The translations under genes and the position numbers were made by a program. Shown here piece after piece: positions 32,640 through 40,728 of a DNA stretch of 41,127 nt; the first letter of the stretch is position 1; each line of letters begins with the position of its first letter. This DNA is from Thomasclavelia saccharogumia DSM 17460. GTDB lineage: Bacteria > Bacillota_I > Bacilli_A > Erysipelotrichales > Coprobacillaceae. The stretch spans positions 1 to 41,127 of the forward strand of contig NZ_JMLH01000024.1 of NCBI RefSeq assembly GCF_000686665.1, in the 5' to 3' direction. Below the pieces are notes generated by a model. The model was not told where the DNA came from and searched no databases. It saw only the letters and a list, made by a program, of their open reading frames with translations.

Positions 32640-33788
32640 CTAATAACCAAATATTTCTACTGCTTTTTTCATTTTTGTAATAATATCAACTGCAAAAGGA
32701 CAATTTTTCATACAATTACCACAAGCAATACATTCACTAGCATGATGTTTTAGTGCAGCATAGTGCTCTTTTACAGTTTCAACAACTTCACCTTGAGCTA
32801 TGCATAAGTCCGTAAACTTATTAACATCACTTATCGAAATTTTCTTTGTACATGGAGCACAGTGCCCACAATAAACACAATTACCAAAAAAAGAATGCTT
32901 CTCAACATTTGCAAGTACATTAGCAAAATCTTTTTCTTTTAAAGATGCATTACTATAAGCAGCTGCTTCCTGCATTTGGGCAATCGTATGACTTCCAGCC
33001 ATAACAGAAACGACACCAGGTCTTGTTAAAGCATAATGAATACATTGTAATGGTGTCATCTTTACCTTAAATGGTGATAATTTTTCATCAAGCAGATCCC
33101 CACCGCCAAAAGCTTTCATTACAGTAATAGCAACTTCCTGACTTTGGCATAATTCATATAGTTCTTGACGAACAGGATCAATATTTATCAATGGTTTTTC
33201 ATAATTTTCATCATTCCATAAATCATCAACATCTTCACTTGGCGGTAACATATCATAACAAGGATTTATAGAAAATAAAATTACATCGATCAAACCTGTT
33301 TTAACAGCTTTGATTGCAATATTAGGATTATGAGAACTAATTCCTAAATATTTTATTATTCCCTGCTTTTTTAAACTTAACGCATACTTAATGATTTCAC
33401 CATTAAATACTTCATCAAAATCACTTTGTGCATCAATATAATGAATCATTCCAATATCAATATAATCAGTCTGAAGTCTTGTCAAAAGATCATTAAATCC
33501 TTCTTTTACTTCATCAATTTTACGGGTTCTTAAGTATTGATCATTTCTCCAGATAGTACAAAGATGCCCTTCAATTACCCATTGATCGCGTTTACCTTTT
33601 ATTGCTTCACCAAAAGCACTACGAATATTTGGATTAGAAGAATAAAAATCAATAAAATTAATACCTTCTTCATGGGCTTTTTCAACAAATTCCTTAACTT
33701 CTGCCATGCTTTTCTTCATAAAGCCTTCACAGCCTAACGCTATTTCACTAACCTTTATGCCCGTTTTTCCTAATAAACGATATTTCAT
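32640..33788 (-). CDS. Aldo/keto reductase with C-terminal ferredoxin domain
   Basis: Residues 1-290 are a TIM-barrel aldo/keto reductase (MKYRLLGKTGIKVSEIALGC, INFIDFYSSNPN, IGMIHYIDAQ, KYLGISSHNP). Residues about 305-370 hold Cys clusters (CVYCGHCAPC and CIACGNCMKNCPF) for iron-sulfur binding. The usual AKR catalytic Tyr position reads Phe-Tyr-Ser-Ser-Asn (DFYSSNP). The fusion suggests ferredoxin-linked rather than NADPH-linked chemistry (inference). SD GAGGTGAT. It forms an operon with the esterase. Confidence 0.9.
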   Translation of the reverse strand: MKYRLLGKTGIKVSEIALGCEGFMKKSMAEVKEFVEKAHEEGINFIDFYSSNPNIRSAFGEAIKGKRDQWVIEGHLCTIWRNDQYLRTRKIDEVKEGFNDLLTRLQTDYIDIGMIHYIDAQSDFDEVFNGEIIKYALSLKKQGIIKYLGISSHNPNIAIKAVKTGLIDVILFSINPCYDMLPPSEDVDDLWNDENYEKPLINIDPVRQELYELCQSQEVAITVMKAFGGGDLLDEKLSPFKVKMTPLQCIHYALTRPGVVSVMAGSHTIAQMQEAAAYSNASLKEKDFANVLANVEKHSFFGNCVYCGHCAPCTKKISISDVNKFTDLCIAQGEVVETVKEHYAALKHHASECIACGNCMKNCPFAVDIITKMKKAVEIFGY

Positions 33789-33846
33789 AATTAATCACCT
33801 CAGTTTTATTTTACATGTTAAAGTAATCTTTATGTCAAGTAATATT

Positions 33847-34473
33847 TTATAACCGATTTATTAAATATTGCAATTCATTTACAAAACGGCAAAGATGAAA
33901 ACCATCACATAAAGCATGATGCACCTGAATAGCTAAAGGTAATATCAAACTACCATTTTCTTCATAATATTTTCCTATTGTAAAAATAGGTAATAAACAA
34001 TCCTGCGTTTTTTGTAAATTAAAATTGAAACCTTCAAAAGTAATCCATGGTATCGCAAAGATATTAAAAGTATTAGCTGGCAGATCTGGTTTAGCTTCTC
34101 TTTTATTTACAGATCCAAAAGCCCGCATATCTCGTTTGTATAGTTCATAGAAAACATCATAATCTTCTGTATATTCGGTCCAAACATTTGAAAAAGTTTC
34201 TGTTTCTTTATGGAATATTGTATAATGAGGAAACATATAATCAAAAACTCCTAATTGATTATTTGAATTAAATGCTGTTCTAAATTCCTCATGTCTATTA
34301 ACAATGCTAGTAATACTGTGTAACAATGTTGGATATAATTTTTGTTCAGATTCTTTTATCTTTGTAATATCCAATTTAACTGTCATTGTATATGTACAAG
34401 GTACATTTGAATAATAATGATCAAAATATTCGCTTCTTTTCCAATTTTCTTTGTCAATAACTTTAAACTTCAT
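33847..34473 (-). CDS. Type A chloramphenicol O-acetyltransferase
   Basis: The 208-residue protein matches the CatA fold. The catalytic motif is HHALCDGFH (H186), with IFAIPWITFEGFNFNL and LPLAIQVHHA before it. Family enzymes acetylate chloramphenicol using acetyl-CoA; many chromosomal relatives have other or unproven substrates. The SD GGGGGAT is close to ATG. The 168-bp upstream gap holds an inverted repeat (34539-34570) but no visible leader-peptide attenuator. No mobile element borders it. Confidence 0.85.
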   Translation of the reverse strand: MKFKVIDKENWKRSEYFDHYYSNVPCTYTMTVKLDITKIKESEQKLYPTLLHSITSIVNRHEEFRTAFNSNNQLGVFDYMFPHYTIFHKETETFSNVWTEYTEDYDVFYELYKRDMRAFGSVNKREAKPDLPANTFNIFAIPWITFEGFNFNLQKTQDCLLPIFTIGKYYEENGSLILPLAIQVHHALCDGFHLCRFVNELQYLINRL

Positions 34474-34538
34474 GTGCCATCCCCCACAATTTTTTATTAA
34501 TTATAAATAATTTAATTAAATAATTTTAAATATCTATT

Positions 34539-34570
34539 TTCCTAGCATAATACATCCTAATCGCTAGGAA
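34539..34570. repeat. Inverted repeat between glycerate kinase and cat genes
   Basis: TTCCTAGC and GCTAGGAA, 8 bp each, are separated by 16 nt. No U tract follows on the minus strand beyond AAAATAG. It may be a weak terminator or a leader hairpin; it does not cover the cat SD. Confidence 0.45.
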
Positions 34571-34641
34571 TCTTAATAGACTAATATAAACAATTACTTT
34601 ACAAGCCTTAGCTTAATATTTTCATCGATTCATAATTTATA

Positions 34642-35790
34642 TCACCTGCTTTTTTCACATATTTGCCATAGTCTAAAAACCTGCTCTACAGCATTGATCA
34701 TATTTTCGCTAGCAGTCTGCTGATCCATTGCCTCTGATAGAGTTATAACATCTCTTAAAATAGGAAAATAAGCGTCGATTCCAAGATCATTGCATTTTTC
34801 TGCCCCTTTTGCTACAGCTCCACTAAAAGCAATAACTGGTAATTGATATTTCTTAGCTAATTTAGCGACTCCAGCTGGTGCTTTTCCCATCGCTGTTTGA
34901 AAATCCAGTCGCCCTTCACCAGTAATTACAAGATCAGCATCTTTAATTTCTTCTTCTAATTTAATTTCACGTAAAATCAAATCAATTCCCGATTCTAATT
35001 TAGCATTTAGATAAGTTAAAAAAGCAAAGCCTAAACCACCTGCTGCACCGCTACCGGGAAAACAAGCATCAGCAGCAATAAATTTTTGCTTTGATAATAC
35101 AGCATAGTTATTTAACCACATGTCCATCTCTTTGATCATTTCTTGATCAGCACCTTTTTGTAGTCCATATACAGCACTAGCTCCAAAAGGTCCACATAAA
35201 GGATTTGTTACATCACAAGCAATCATAAATTCACATTCTTTAATTATTGGTAAAACACCATTATCATCAATTTTTTTTAACTTTTTTAATCCTTTAGCCC
35301 CTAATTCAACCTGATTACCATTTTTATCTAACATTTCAAAACCTAATGCCTGTAACATTCCAACTCCACCATCATTAGTTGCACTACCGCCAATTCCTAT
35401 AATAAAATGCCGACAGCCCTGATTAATTGCATCAATGATTATTTGACCAATTCCATATGTAGTAGTATTTAAAGGATTTCTTTGTTCTTTAGCAATCAAA
35501 GTTAAACCAGCTATTTTAGCAATTTCTATAACTGCTGTATTTTTAGCATCAATTATTCCATATGAACATTCAATCATATTACCTAGGGGTCCCATTGCTT
35601 TTAGACTGCGGATCCTTCCCTTCATTCCTTCGACTAAAGTTTCAACTGTGCCTTCACCACCATCAGCTAATGGTTTTATTAAAACTTCACTTTGTAAATA
35701 TACACGTTTGATTCCCTGCTCAATTGCTTTACCAGCCTCAAGTGAAGTTAAACTTCCTTTAAATGAATCAATTGCAATTACAACTTTCAT
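34642..35790 (-). CDS. glxK: Glycerate kinase
   Basis: This phosphorylates glycerate, feeding it into glycolysis. It has the family start MKVVIAIDSFKGSLTSLEAG, KPLADGGEGTVETL, GIGGSATNDGGVGML, PGSGAAGGLGFAF and TGEGRLDFQTAMGKAP. Length is 382. I use ATG 35790 since GGAG lies 8 nt upstream. The frame could extend to 35808 inside the preceding gene. The start is coupled to the ferredoxin-type gene that ends at 35795. The hydroxyacid dehydrogenase at 2471 could supply glycerate chemically, but it is far away. Confidence 0.95.
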   Translation of the reverse strand: MKVVIAIDSFKGSLTSLEAGKAIEQGIKRVYLQSEVLIKPLADGGEGTVETLVEGMKGRIRSLKAMGPLGNMIECSYGIIDAKNTAVIEIAKIAGLTLIAKEQRNPLNTTTYGIGQIIIDAINQGCRHFIIGIGGSATNDGGVGMLQALGFEMLDKNGNQVELGAKGLKKLKKIDDNGVLPIIKECEFMIACDVTNPLCGPFGASAVYGLQKGADQEMIKEMDMWLNNYAVLSKQKFIAADACFPGSGAAGGLGFAFLTYLNAKLESGIDLILREIKLEEEIKDADLVITGEGRLDFQTAMGKAPAGVAKLAKKYQLPVIAFSGAVAKGAEKCNDLGIDAYFPILRDVITLSEAMDQQTASENMINAVEQVFRLWQICEKSR

Positions 35791-35794
35791 CTGT

Positions 35795-36565
35795 TTACTC
35801 CATTTCAAAAAATAACTGATTTTCTTTTCTTAAAGAACATTTTTTTGCCATTAATTTACCCGCTGCTTTTAAAAGCAGTAAATTAACTTGCCGTGCTTGA
35901 TTAGGACAAACTTTTACACAGCGCATACAGGAAATACATTTACTTTTATCAACCTGCTTAGGATCATTCGATGGTATAGCCTGTAAAGGACATGATTTAG
36001 CACAAATGCCACATCTATTACATAGCCTATTTCCTTTTGGTTTAAAAGGAACACCACTATATTTACGGTATGGATAATTACCAGGAACTTTTAATTCCTG
36101 ATATTTTTCTTTAATATCGACCAAATTTTTAATTTCTCGACTAAAAACTTGTAATTCCATCTGATCGATTGCATTTGGTCTATCACTGGCAAACTGATTC
36201 ATAATTGAATGTCTAGCAACCGCAGTAATTGCTGCAATTGGATTAAAACCATGATCTTTTACAGTATTTTTTAATTCCAATAAAGTATCATCATAGTCTC
36301 GATTACCATATACAACAATCAAAATTACTCTAATATGATCCCCTTTAATATTTGCTAGTCTTTCTATTACTATTTCAGGAACTCGTCCTCCATACGAAGG
36401 AATCGCAATCATACAAATATCATTACGATCGAATACTTTTTTTATCTTAAATTGCGGCTGAGTTAAGTCTACTAATTCTGTATCGATCTTCCATTCATTC
36501 ATCAGTATATCTAAAACTTTTTTAGTCCCACCAGTGGGACTAAAATAAATTCCATACAATTTCAT
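35795..36565 (-). CDS. EFR1-type flavodoxin-ferredoxin fusion protein (second copy)
   Basis: The N-terminal flavodoxin-like domain (MKLYGIYFSPTGGTKKVLDI, VYGNRDYDD) is followed by two 4Fe-4S motifs (CNRCGICAKSCPLQAI and CISCMRCVKVCPNQAR). It shares design but clearly not sequence identity with the protein at 31072. Length is 256. SD AAGGTGAT. It is the first gene of a two-gene operon with glycerate kinase. Electron partner unknown. Confidence 0.9.
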   Translation of the reverse strand: MKLYGIYFSPTGGTKKVLDILMNEWKIDTELVDLTQPQFKIKKVFDRNDICMIAIPSYGGRVPEIVIERLANIKGDHIRVILIVVYGNRDYDDTLLELKNTVKDHGFNPIAAITAVARHSIMNQFASDRPNAIDQMELQVFSREIKNLVDIKEKYQELKVPGNYPYRKYSGVPFKPKGNRLCNRCGICAKSCPLQAIPSNDPKQVDKSKCISCMRCVKVCPNQARQVNLLLLKAAGKLMAKKCSLRKENQLFFEME

Positions 36566-36702
36566 CAGTCTATCACCTTCTATTTTTTCATCCTATAGCC
36601 ACTTATAATTATAAGCTACTATTTTTTGATTTGCAATAATACTATCATTTCATTACATCTTTATAGTTTATAAATTAATAAAATCAGCAGCAAAATATTG
36701 AA

Positions 36703-36722
36703 GTACCTAATATTTTAGGTAC
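36703..36722 (-). terminator. Hairpin after the ydjH-like gene (weak terminator)
   Basis: GTACCTAA/TTAGGTAC with a 4-nt loop, about 40 nt after the stop. It lacks a proper T tract on the minus strand. Confidence 0.4.
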
Positions 36723-36761
36723 CCTATCATAATATAAATCATATTCTTATAAATCAAATTT

Positions 36762-38033
36762 TTAAAACTTTCCTCCGCCCCCACCATGAATACGTCCTGA
36801 AAAACTACGATGAGTAGTCGATCGGCTGCTTTTACTACTTGATCTGCTACTAACTTTGCTAGTAGTTTTATGACTTGATGTTTTAGCTCCAGAACTATGA
36901 TAATCTTGTTTTTGCTCTTCTCTACGACGTTTTTTAACATTTGAAAACAAAAATAGATCATTTGATTTAGTTAAAACAAAACTATTTTCTTTGATATAAT
37001 TATTTGCATCATAAACCCTTTGTTTTGTTTTTAGTTTCCTTAATTTCAATCTCCCTATTATATAAGCAATCACAAATCCAATAAGGAGTGATGCCAACAG
37101 GTTTTCAATAAGATAATATTTTTGGTGAGAACTTTGATTATTTTCTGTTGTTACAGTAGTTGAAACAGGCTCACGATAATTTTTAGCATATTCATCAACC
37201 TGATCAACGAAAATATTAAAAGCATTATAATAATTTTCTTCTTTAAGATCAGTCAGTATCGCATCTTTTAAAGCTTCTATTATTGAATCAGTATAAATTT
37301 CAATGGCTTTTCCATGAGTTGTAATATACCACTCACGTTCCTTCATATCTAAAACTAAAAGTAAACCATCGTAAGTATAACCAAGTCCATAATCATTTTC
37401 ATCATAAAAATCATCTGCAAAATTTTGGATTAAACCAATACCATTTGTTGAATATGTTGTTACGATTGCAACATCTAGACTATAAGCTGCAATTATATTA
37501 TTGATTTTTGAAACTAACGCTGTAACTTCTTCATTCGTTAAAAGATTGGCCATATCAACAATACTTTTACAACTTTCTCTACCTTCAATATTTAACCGGA
37601 CTAAATGTAAAATTTGTTGAATCGAATAAGTTTCTTTATATTTGTCGCTTACATGAAAGTAAGGACTAAAATCCATTGTTAGATCAAGATATTCTTTAGC
37701 TTTTCCATAAGTATTGATATACTGGGTTCCATAAAAACCGCCAGATTGATTGACAGCAATAACAATACCATCGCTGTCACCATAGTGATCATAATAATAT
37801 TGGTTTGCATAACTAGATAAATCAAATCCTTCATCATCATTATCGATATATATGATTGATATGTTAAGATTATATTTATCATGAAAACTATTAGTTAGTG
37901 TTTCTAAAACATTTAAACAACTAGTATTAAAATAATTATTGGGATCATAAACATAACTTTCTTGGGCTTGTACAGGAAGAATTGGTAAGCAGATAACTAA
38001 TAGGATCAATAAAATCGTTTTTATTTTTTTCAT
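36762..38033 (-). CDS. TPM-domain membrane protein (YdjH-like)
   Basis: The precursor begins with a signal peptide (to about residue 26), then two TPM-like extracytoplasmic domains (YVYDPNNYFNTSCLNVLETL, and about 155-285 with SIVDMANLLTNEEVTALVSK). A transmembrane helix at about 305-325 leads to a basic, Ser-rich cytoplasmic tail ending GRIHGGGGGKF, as in YgcG/YdjH proteins. In B. subtilis, YdjH works with YdjG and YdjI at the membrane. ATG 38033 is preferred; a GTG at 38042 overlaps the previous stop, and no strong SD is present. Confidence 0.85.
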   Translation of the reverse strand: MKKIKTILLILLVICLPILPVQAQESYVYDPNNYFNTSCLNVLETLTNSFHDKYNLNISIIYIDNDDEGFDLSSYANQYYYDHYGDSDGIVIAVNQSGGFYGTQYINTYGKAKEYLDLTMDFSPYFHVSDKYKETYSIQQILHLVRLNIEGRESCKSIVDMANLLTNEEVTALVSKINNIIAAYSLDVAIVTTYSTNGIGLIQNFADDFYDENDYGLGYTYDGLLLVLDMKEREWYITTHGKAIEIYTDSIIEALKDAILTDLKEENYYNAFNIFVDQVDEYAKNYREPVSTTVTTENNQSSHQKYYLIENLLASLLIGFVIAYIIGRLKLRKLKTKQRVYDANNYIKENSFVLTKSNDLFLFSNVKKRRREEQKQDYHSSGAKTSSHKTTSKVSSRSSSKSSRSTTHRSFSGRIHGGGGGKF

Positions 38034-38041
38034 TTTTACCA

Positions 38042-39109
38042 CTATAAATTATATATAACAAAAATTACCAAAGTAATAATAATGGTGTTTCTTGCTACTA
38101 CTTTCCAAAATTCTTTTTTATCCGCTGGTAAATCACCAATTAATTTACCTGTTTGTCCATTCATCATTAAAGGATAGATCTTATCATCCCAAGATAAGTT
38201 TAAGATCCACACTGGCAAAAAGTAATAGGTTATCTTTTTATTTTTTAATTCAATACTGGAATTTTCTAATATTTTATGATCATATCCACTAATACAATTT
38301 TTAAAAATCGTATTCGTACTATTTCTAATTCGACTATTAGCTTTACTTTCACTGACTTTACTGTTTTCATCATATCGATCAGCAAGATAACCAGCTAAAT
38401 ATGCGCTATCAAAATCAACTGCTTCATTAAAATCAAATGGTTCAATCGACTGCATAAACTCATCATCAATCTTAGATGAACCATCTACTGGAACATTATT
38501 AAATTCGATGTTCCCTTCACGAATCAATGAATAATACTTGGTTTCTGTATAATCATATCTGCTGTCACTATAATGTCTTGTTTTAGTTGCTCGATATTGT
38601 TGTTTTACCTCTGCTGTGCAATTATAGATCCAAAAAGGAACATAAATTCCTTTTATCTCATCTAATGTACTGTTTGTTTTAAATGTCTTGGGTAAAAAGG
38701 GTTTATCTTTAAAAAACTCTTGTAATTTAGCTTTAGCATCTTCTTTATCTAATTTAAAAGGAATGACAAAATCAGGCTTTAACTGATTACTAACGTTTTT
38801 ATTCATAATTACAGGACTATTACAATATGGACATGTAGCAGCAACCGTCTGACTATTTCCAATGATTTCTCCACCGCAGTTTTCACATGAATAAACGCAT
38901 ATACTGTCAGCACTAAAAACATCATGATCTGCTATCTCATCCCAAGCCATTTCATCTTCTTTGATCTCTTGATATTGTTTCTGATATTCTTTTAGTGTTG
39001 CAATCTCAAAAACAGAATCACAATATGGACAAGCTAATTTTTGTTTATCACTATCAAATTTGATTTCCCCACCACAATTAGGGCATCGATATACTATCAT
39101 CGTCTCCAT
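38042..39109 (-). CDS. Zinc-ribbon membrane protein (YdjG-like)
   Basis: Two N-terminal TFIIB-type zinc ribbons (CPNCGGEI...CPYCDSVFE, then CENCGGEI...CPYCNSPVI) precede a domain with FVIPFKLDKEDAKAKLQEFF and IKGIYVPFWIYN. A single C-terminal transmembrane helix (FWKVVARNTIIITLVIFVIY) follows. This matches B. subtilis YdjG. The gene lies between the SPFH and TPM genes with 12-nt and 1-nt junctions. ATG 39109 has GGAG 8 nt upstream; the third Met codon 39100 is a possible alternative. Confidence 0.88.
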   Translation of the reverse strand: METMIVYRCPNCGGEIKFDSDKQKLACPYCDSVFEIATLKEYQKQYQEIKEDEMAWDEIADHDVFSADSICVYSCENCGGEIIGNSQTVAATCPYCNSPVIMNKNVSNQLKPDFVIPFKLDKEDAKAKLQEFFKDKPFLPKTFKTNSTLDEIKGIYVPFWIYNCTAEVKQQYRATKTRHYSDSRYDYTETKYYSLIREGNIEFNNVPVDGSSKIDDEFMQSIEPFDFNEAVDFDSAYLAGYLADRYDENSKVSESKANSRIRNSTNTIFKNCISGYDHKILENSSIELKNKKITYYFLPVWILNLSWDDKIYPLMMNGQTGKLIGDLPADKKEFWKVVARNTIIITLVIFVIYNL

Positions 39110-39121
39110 AGCTTAGCTCCA

Positions 39122-40417
39122 CTATCTTTTATCATTATCATCAAAAACATCACCGCATTCAGGACAAAATTTTGGGGGATGACGAGGATCTTCGGGCTCC
39201 CAGCCACACTTATCACAACGATATAATGGTTCATCTAACGGTTTCGGTTTTCCACATTCACTACAAAATTTTCCTTTATTAATATTTCCACACTTACAGA
39301 CCCAGCCAACTACTTTAGGTTTGCCACATTCAATGCAAAATTTACCAGTATTTTTTGTTTTGCATGAACATATCCATTCTTCTTTAGCTTTTTTGACTTT
39401 TTCCTGCTGTTTTTGTGACATTTCATATAAATTTTGGGTATTTAGATTATCAACATTTTGAACCATATTCATTCCCATGAAACCAAGCATTGCTCCGCCA
39501 TCATTATCTGCTGCTTTTTTTAAAGCTTCACTTTGAGCTTCAACAAGAGTTGCTGCAGCCATTGAAGGATTCTTTAAAATTGCTGTTCGCTGTGCCTTTT
39601 TAATTAACTCTTCATCTTCTTTATTAGCAACAACAGAATTAATTGCTAATGAAACAATCTTAATTCCTCGTAACTGTTGCCATTTTTCACTTAAAATCTC
39701 GTTTAAAGCATCCACAATTTCAATTGTATGCCCAGGCAGCCTGCTATAACGAATCCCGATATCAGAAATTCTTGCAAAAGCTGGCTGTAATGCTGTCAAC
39801 AGTTCCCCTTTCAAAGTACTGTCAATTTCTTCACGTTTAAATTCATTTCTAACATTACCACAGACATTAACGTAAAAAAGTAATGGATCAACGATTTTAT
39901 AAGAATAAGTCCCATGACAGCGAATCGAAATATCAATATCTAAACCAATATTATCATCAACAACTCTAAAAGGAATTGGATTTGCTGTACCATACTTATT
40001 ATCAATTATTTCCTTTAAATTAAGATAATAGATTCTTTGGTCTTTACCTGTATCTCCACCATAAGTAAATCTTTTGATCATAGTTCCAAATGTTTCCATC
40101 ACAGAATCACCTAAATTTCCAGTAAATATACTTGGCTCAGTTGAACTATCAAAAGTAAATTCACCAGGCTCAGCACACATTTCAACAATTTTTCCCTGCT
40201 GAACAATGATCATGCATTGCCCATCAGCAACAGCAATTCCACTCCCCCTAGAAATAATATTGTCATCACCTTTACTATTTGACGAACGATTAGATGACTT
40301 TTTCACACCTTTTGTAACTAATACATCTTTGTTCATTGCCTCACAATAAAAAAACTCTTTCCATTGATTAGCCAAAGTGCCTCCCATAGAACCACTTATT
40401 GCTTTAATTAAACCCAT
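39122..40417 (-). CDS. SPFH-domain protein with C-terminal zinc ribbons (YdjI-like)
   Basis: The 431-residue protein starts MGLIKAISGSMGGTLANQWKEFF, with SRGSGIAVADGQCMIIVQQG and an SPFH (flotillin/stomatin-like) core to about residue 300, as in B. subtilis YdjI. The C-terminus adds three zinc ribbons (CSCKTKNTGKFCIECG, CKCGNINKGKFCSECG, and CDKCGW...CPECG). SPFH proteins form membrane-associated assemblies. With YdjG and YdjH homologues it forms the ydjGHI-type complex, which in B. subtilis anchors PspA. No pspA-like gene is in the window. SD AAAGGAG. First gene of the operon. Confidence 0.9.
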   Translation of the reverse strand: MGLIKAISGSMGGTLANQWKEFFYCEAMNKDVLVTKGVKKSSNRSSNSKGDDNIISRGSGIAVADGQCMIIVQQGKIVEMCAEPGEFTFDSSTEPSIFTGNLGDSVMETFGTMIKRFTYGGDTGKDQRIYYLNLKEIIDNKYGTANPIPFRVVDDNIGLDIDISIRCHGTYSYKIVDPLLFYVNVCGNVRNEFKREEIDSTLKGELLTALQPAFARISDIGIRYSRLPGHTIEIVDALNEILSEKWQQLRGIKIVSLAINSVVANKEDEELIKKAQRTAILKNPSMAAATLVEAQSEALKKAADNDGGAMLGFMGMNMVQNVDNLNTQNLYEMSQKQQEKVKKAKEEWICSCKTKNTGKFCIECGKPKVVGWVCKCGNINKGKFCSECGKPKPLDEPLYRCDKCGWEPEDPRHPPKFCPECGDVFDDNDKR

Positions 40418-40473
40418 ATTTTTCTCCTTTCAATCCCCTATTTAACAACTCTAGAATATATCAAAACACGATC

Positions 40474-40569
40474 CTAGAGGGTAAAATCAACACCAGCATT
40501 ATTTGCTGCTTGATAATAATTTAATGAATTATCAATAAAAAGCGCCTCATCAAATCTAATTTCTATTTT
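40474..40569 (-). pseudogene. Remnant of a HAD-superfamily hydrolase gene
   Basis: A 31-codon open stretch on the minus strand reads RFDEALFIDNSLNYYQAANN, then AGVDFTL and a stop. This looks like the C-terminal Asp motif of HAD phosphatases (ALFIDDS...AAxxAG). A stop codon lies just upstream and no start or SD is seen, so it is probably decayed. The rest of the 40418-40728 gap is AT-rich sequence in which I see no gene. Confidence 0.45.
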
Positions 40570-40728
40570 TTATTACTCATTATCAAGCAATAACCAAATC
40601 ACTTAGTTATTTCTTAAATTATAACTTCTTTCTAATATTCATCTATTACATAATCTAAAAATCTTTAATAATAAAATTTGCAAATATATTTTACTAACCA
40701 ATAAATTTTTTAATCGCATCTTATTATA

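Noticed and set aside
34539-34570. Translational attenuator for the cat gene
   Set aside because: The inverted repeat does not cover the cat SD and there is no leader peptide frame like those of inducible Gram-positive cat genes.
36707-36961. Minus-strand frame of 84 codons overlapping the YdjH-like gene
   Set aside because: It is a second frame of the Ser/Gly-rich tail region; no SD and no family features.
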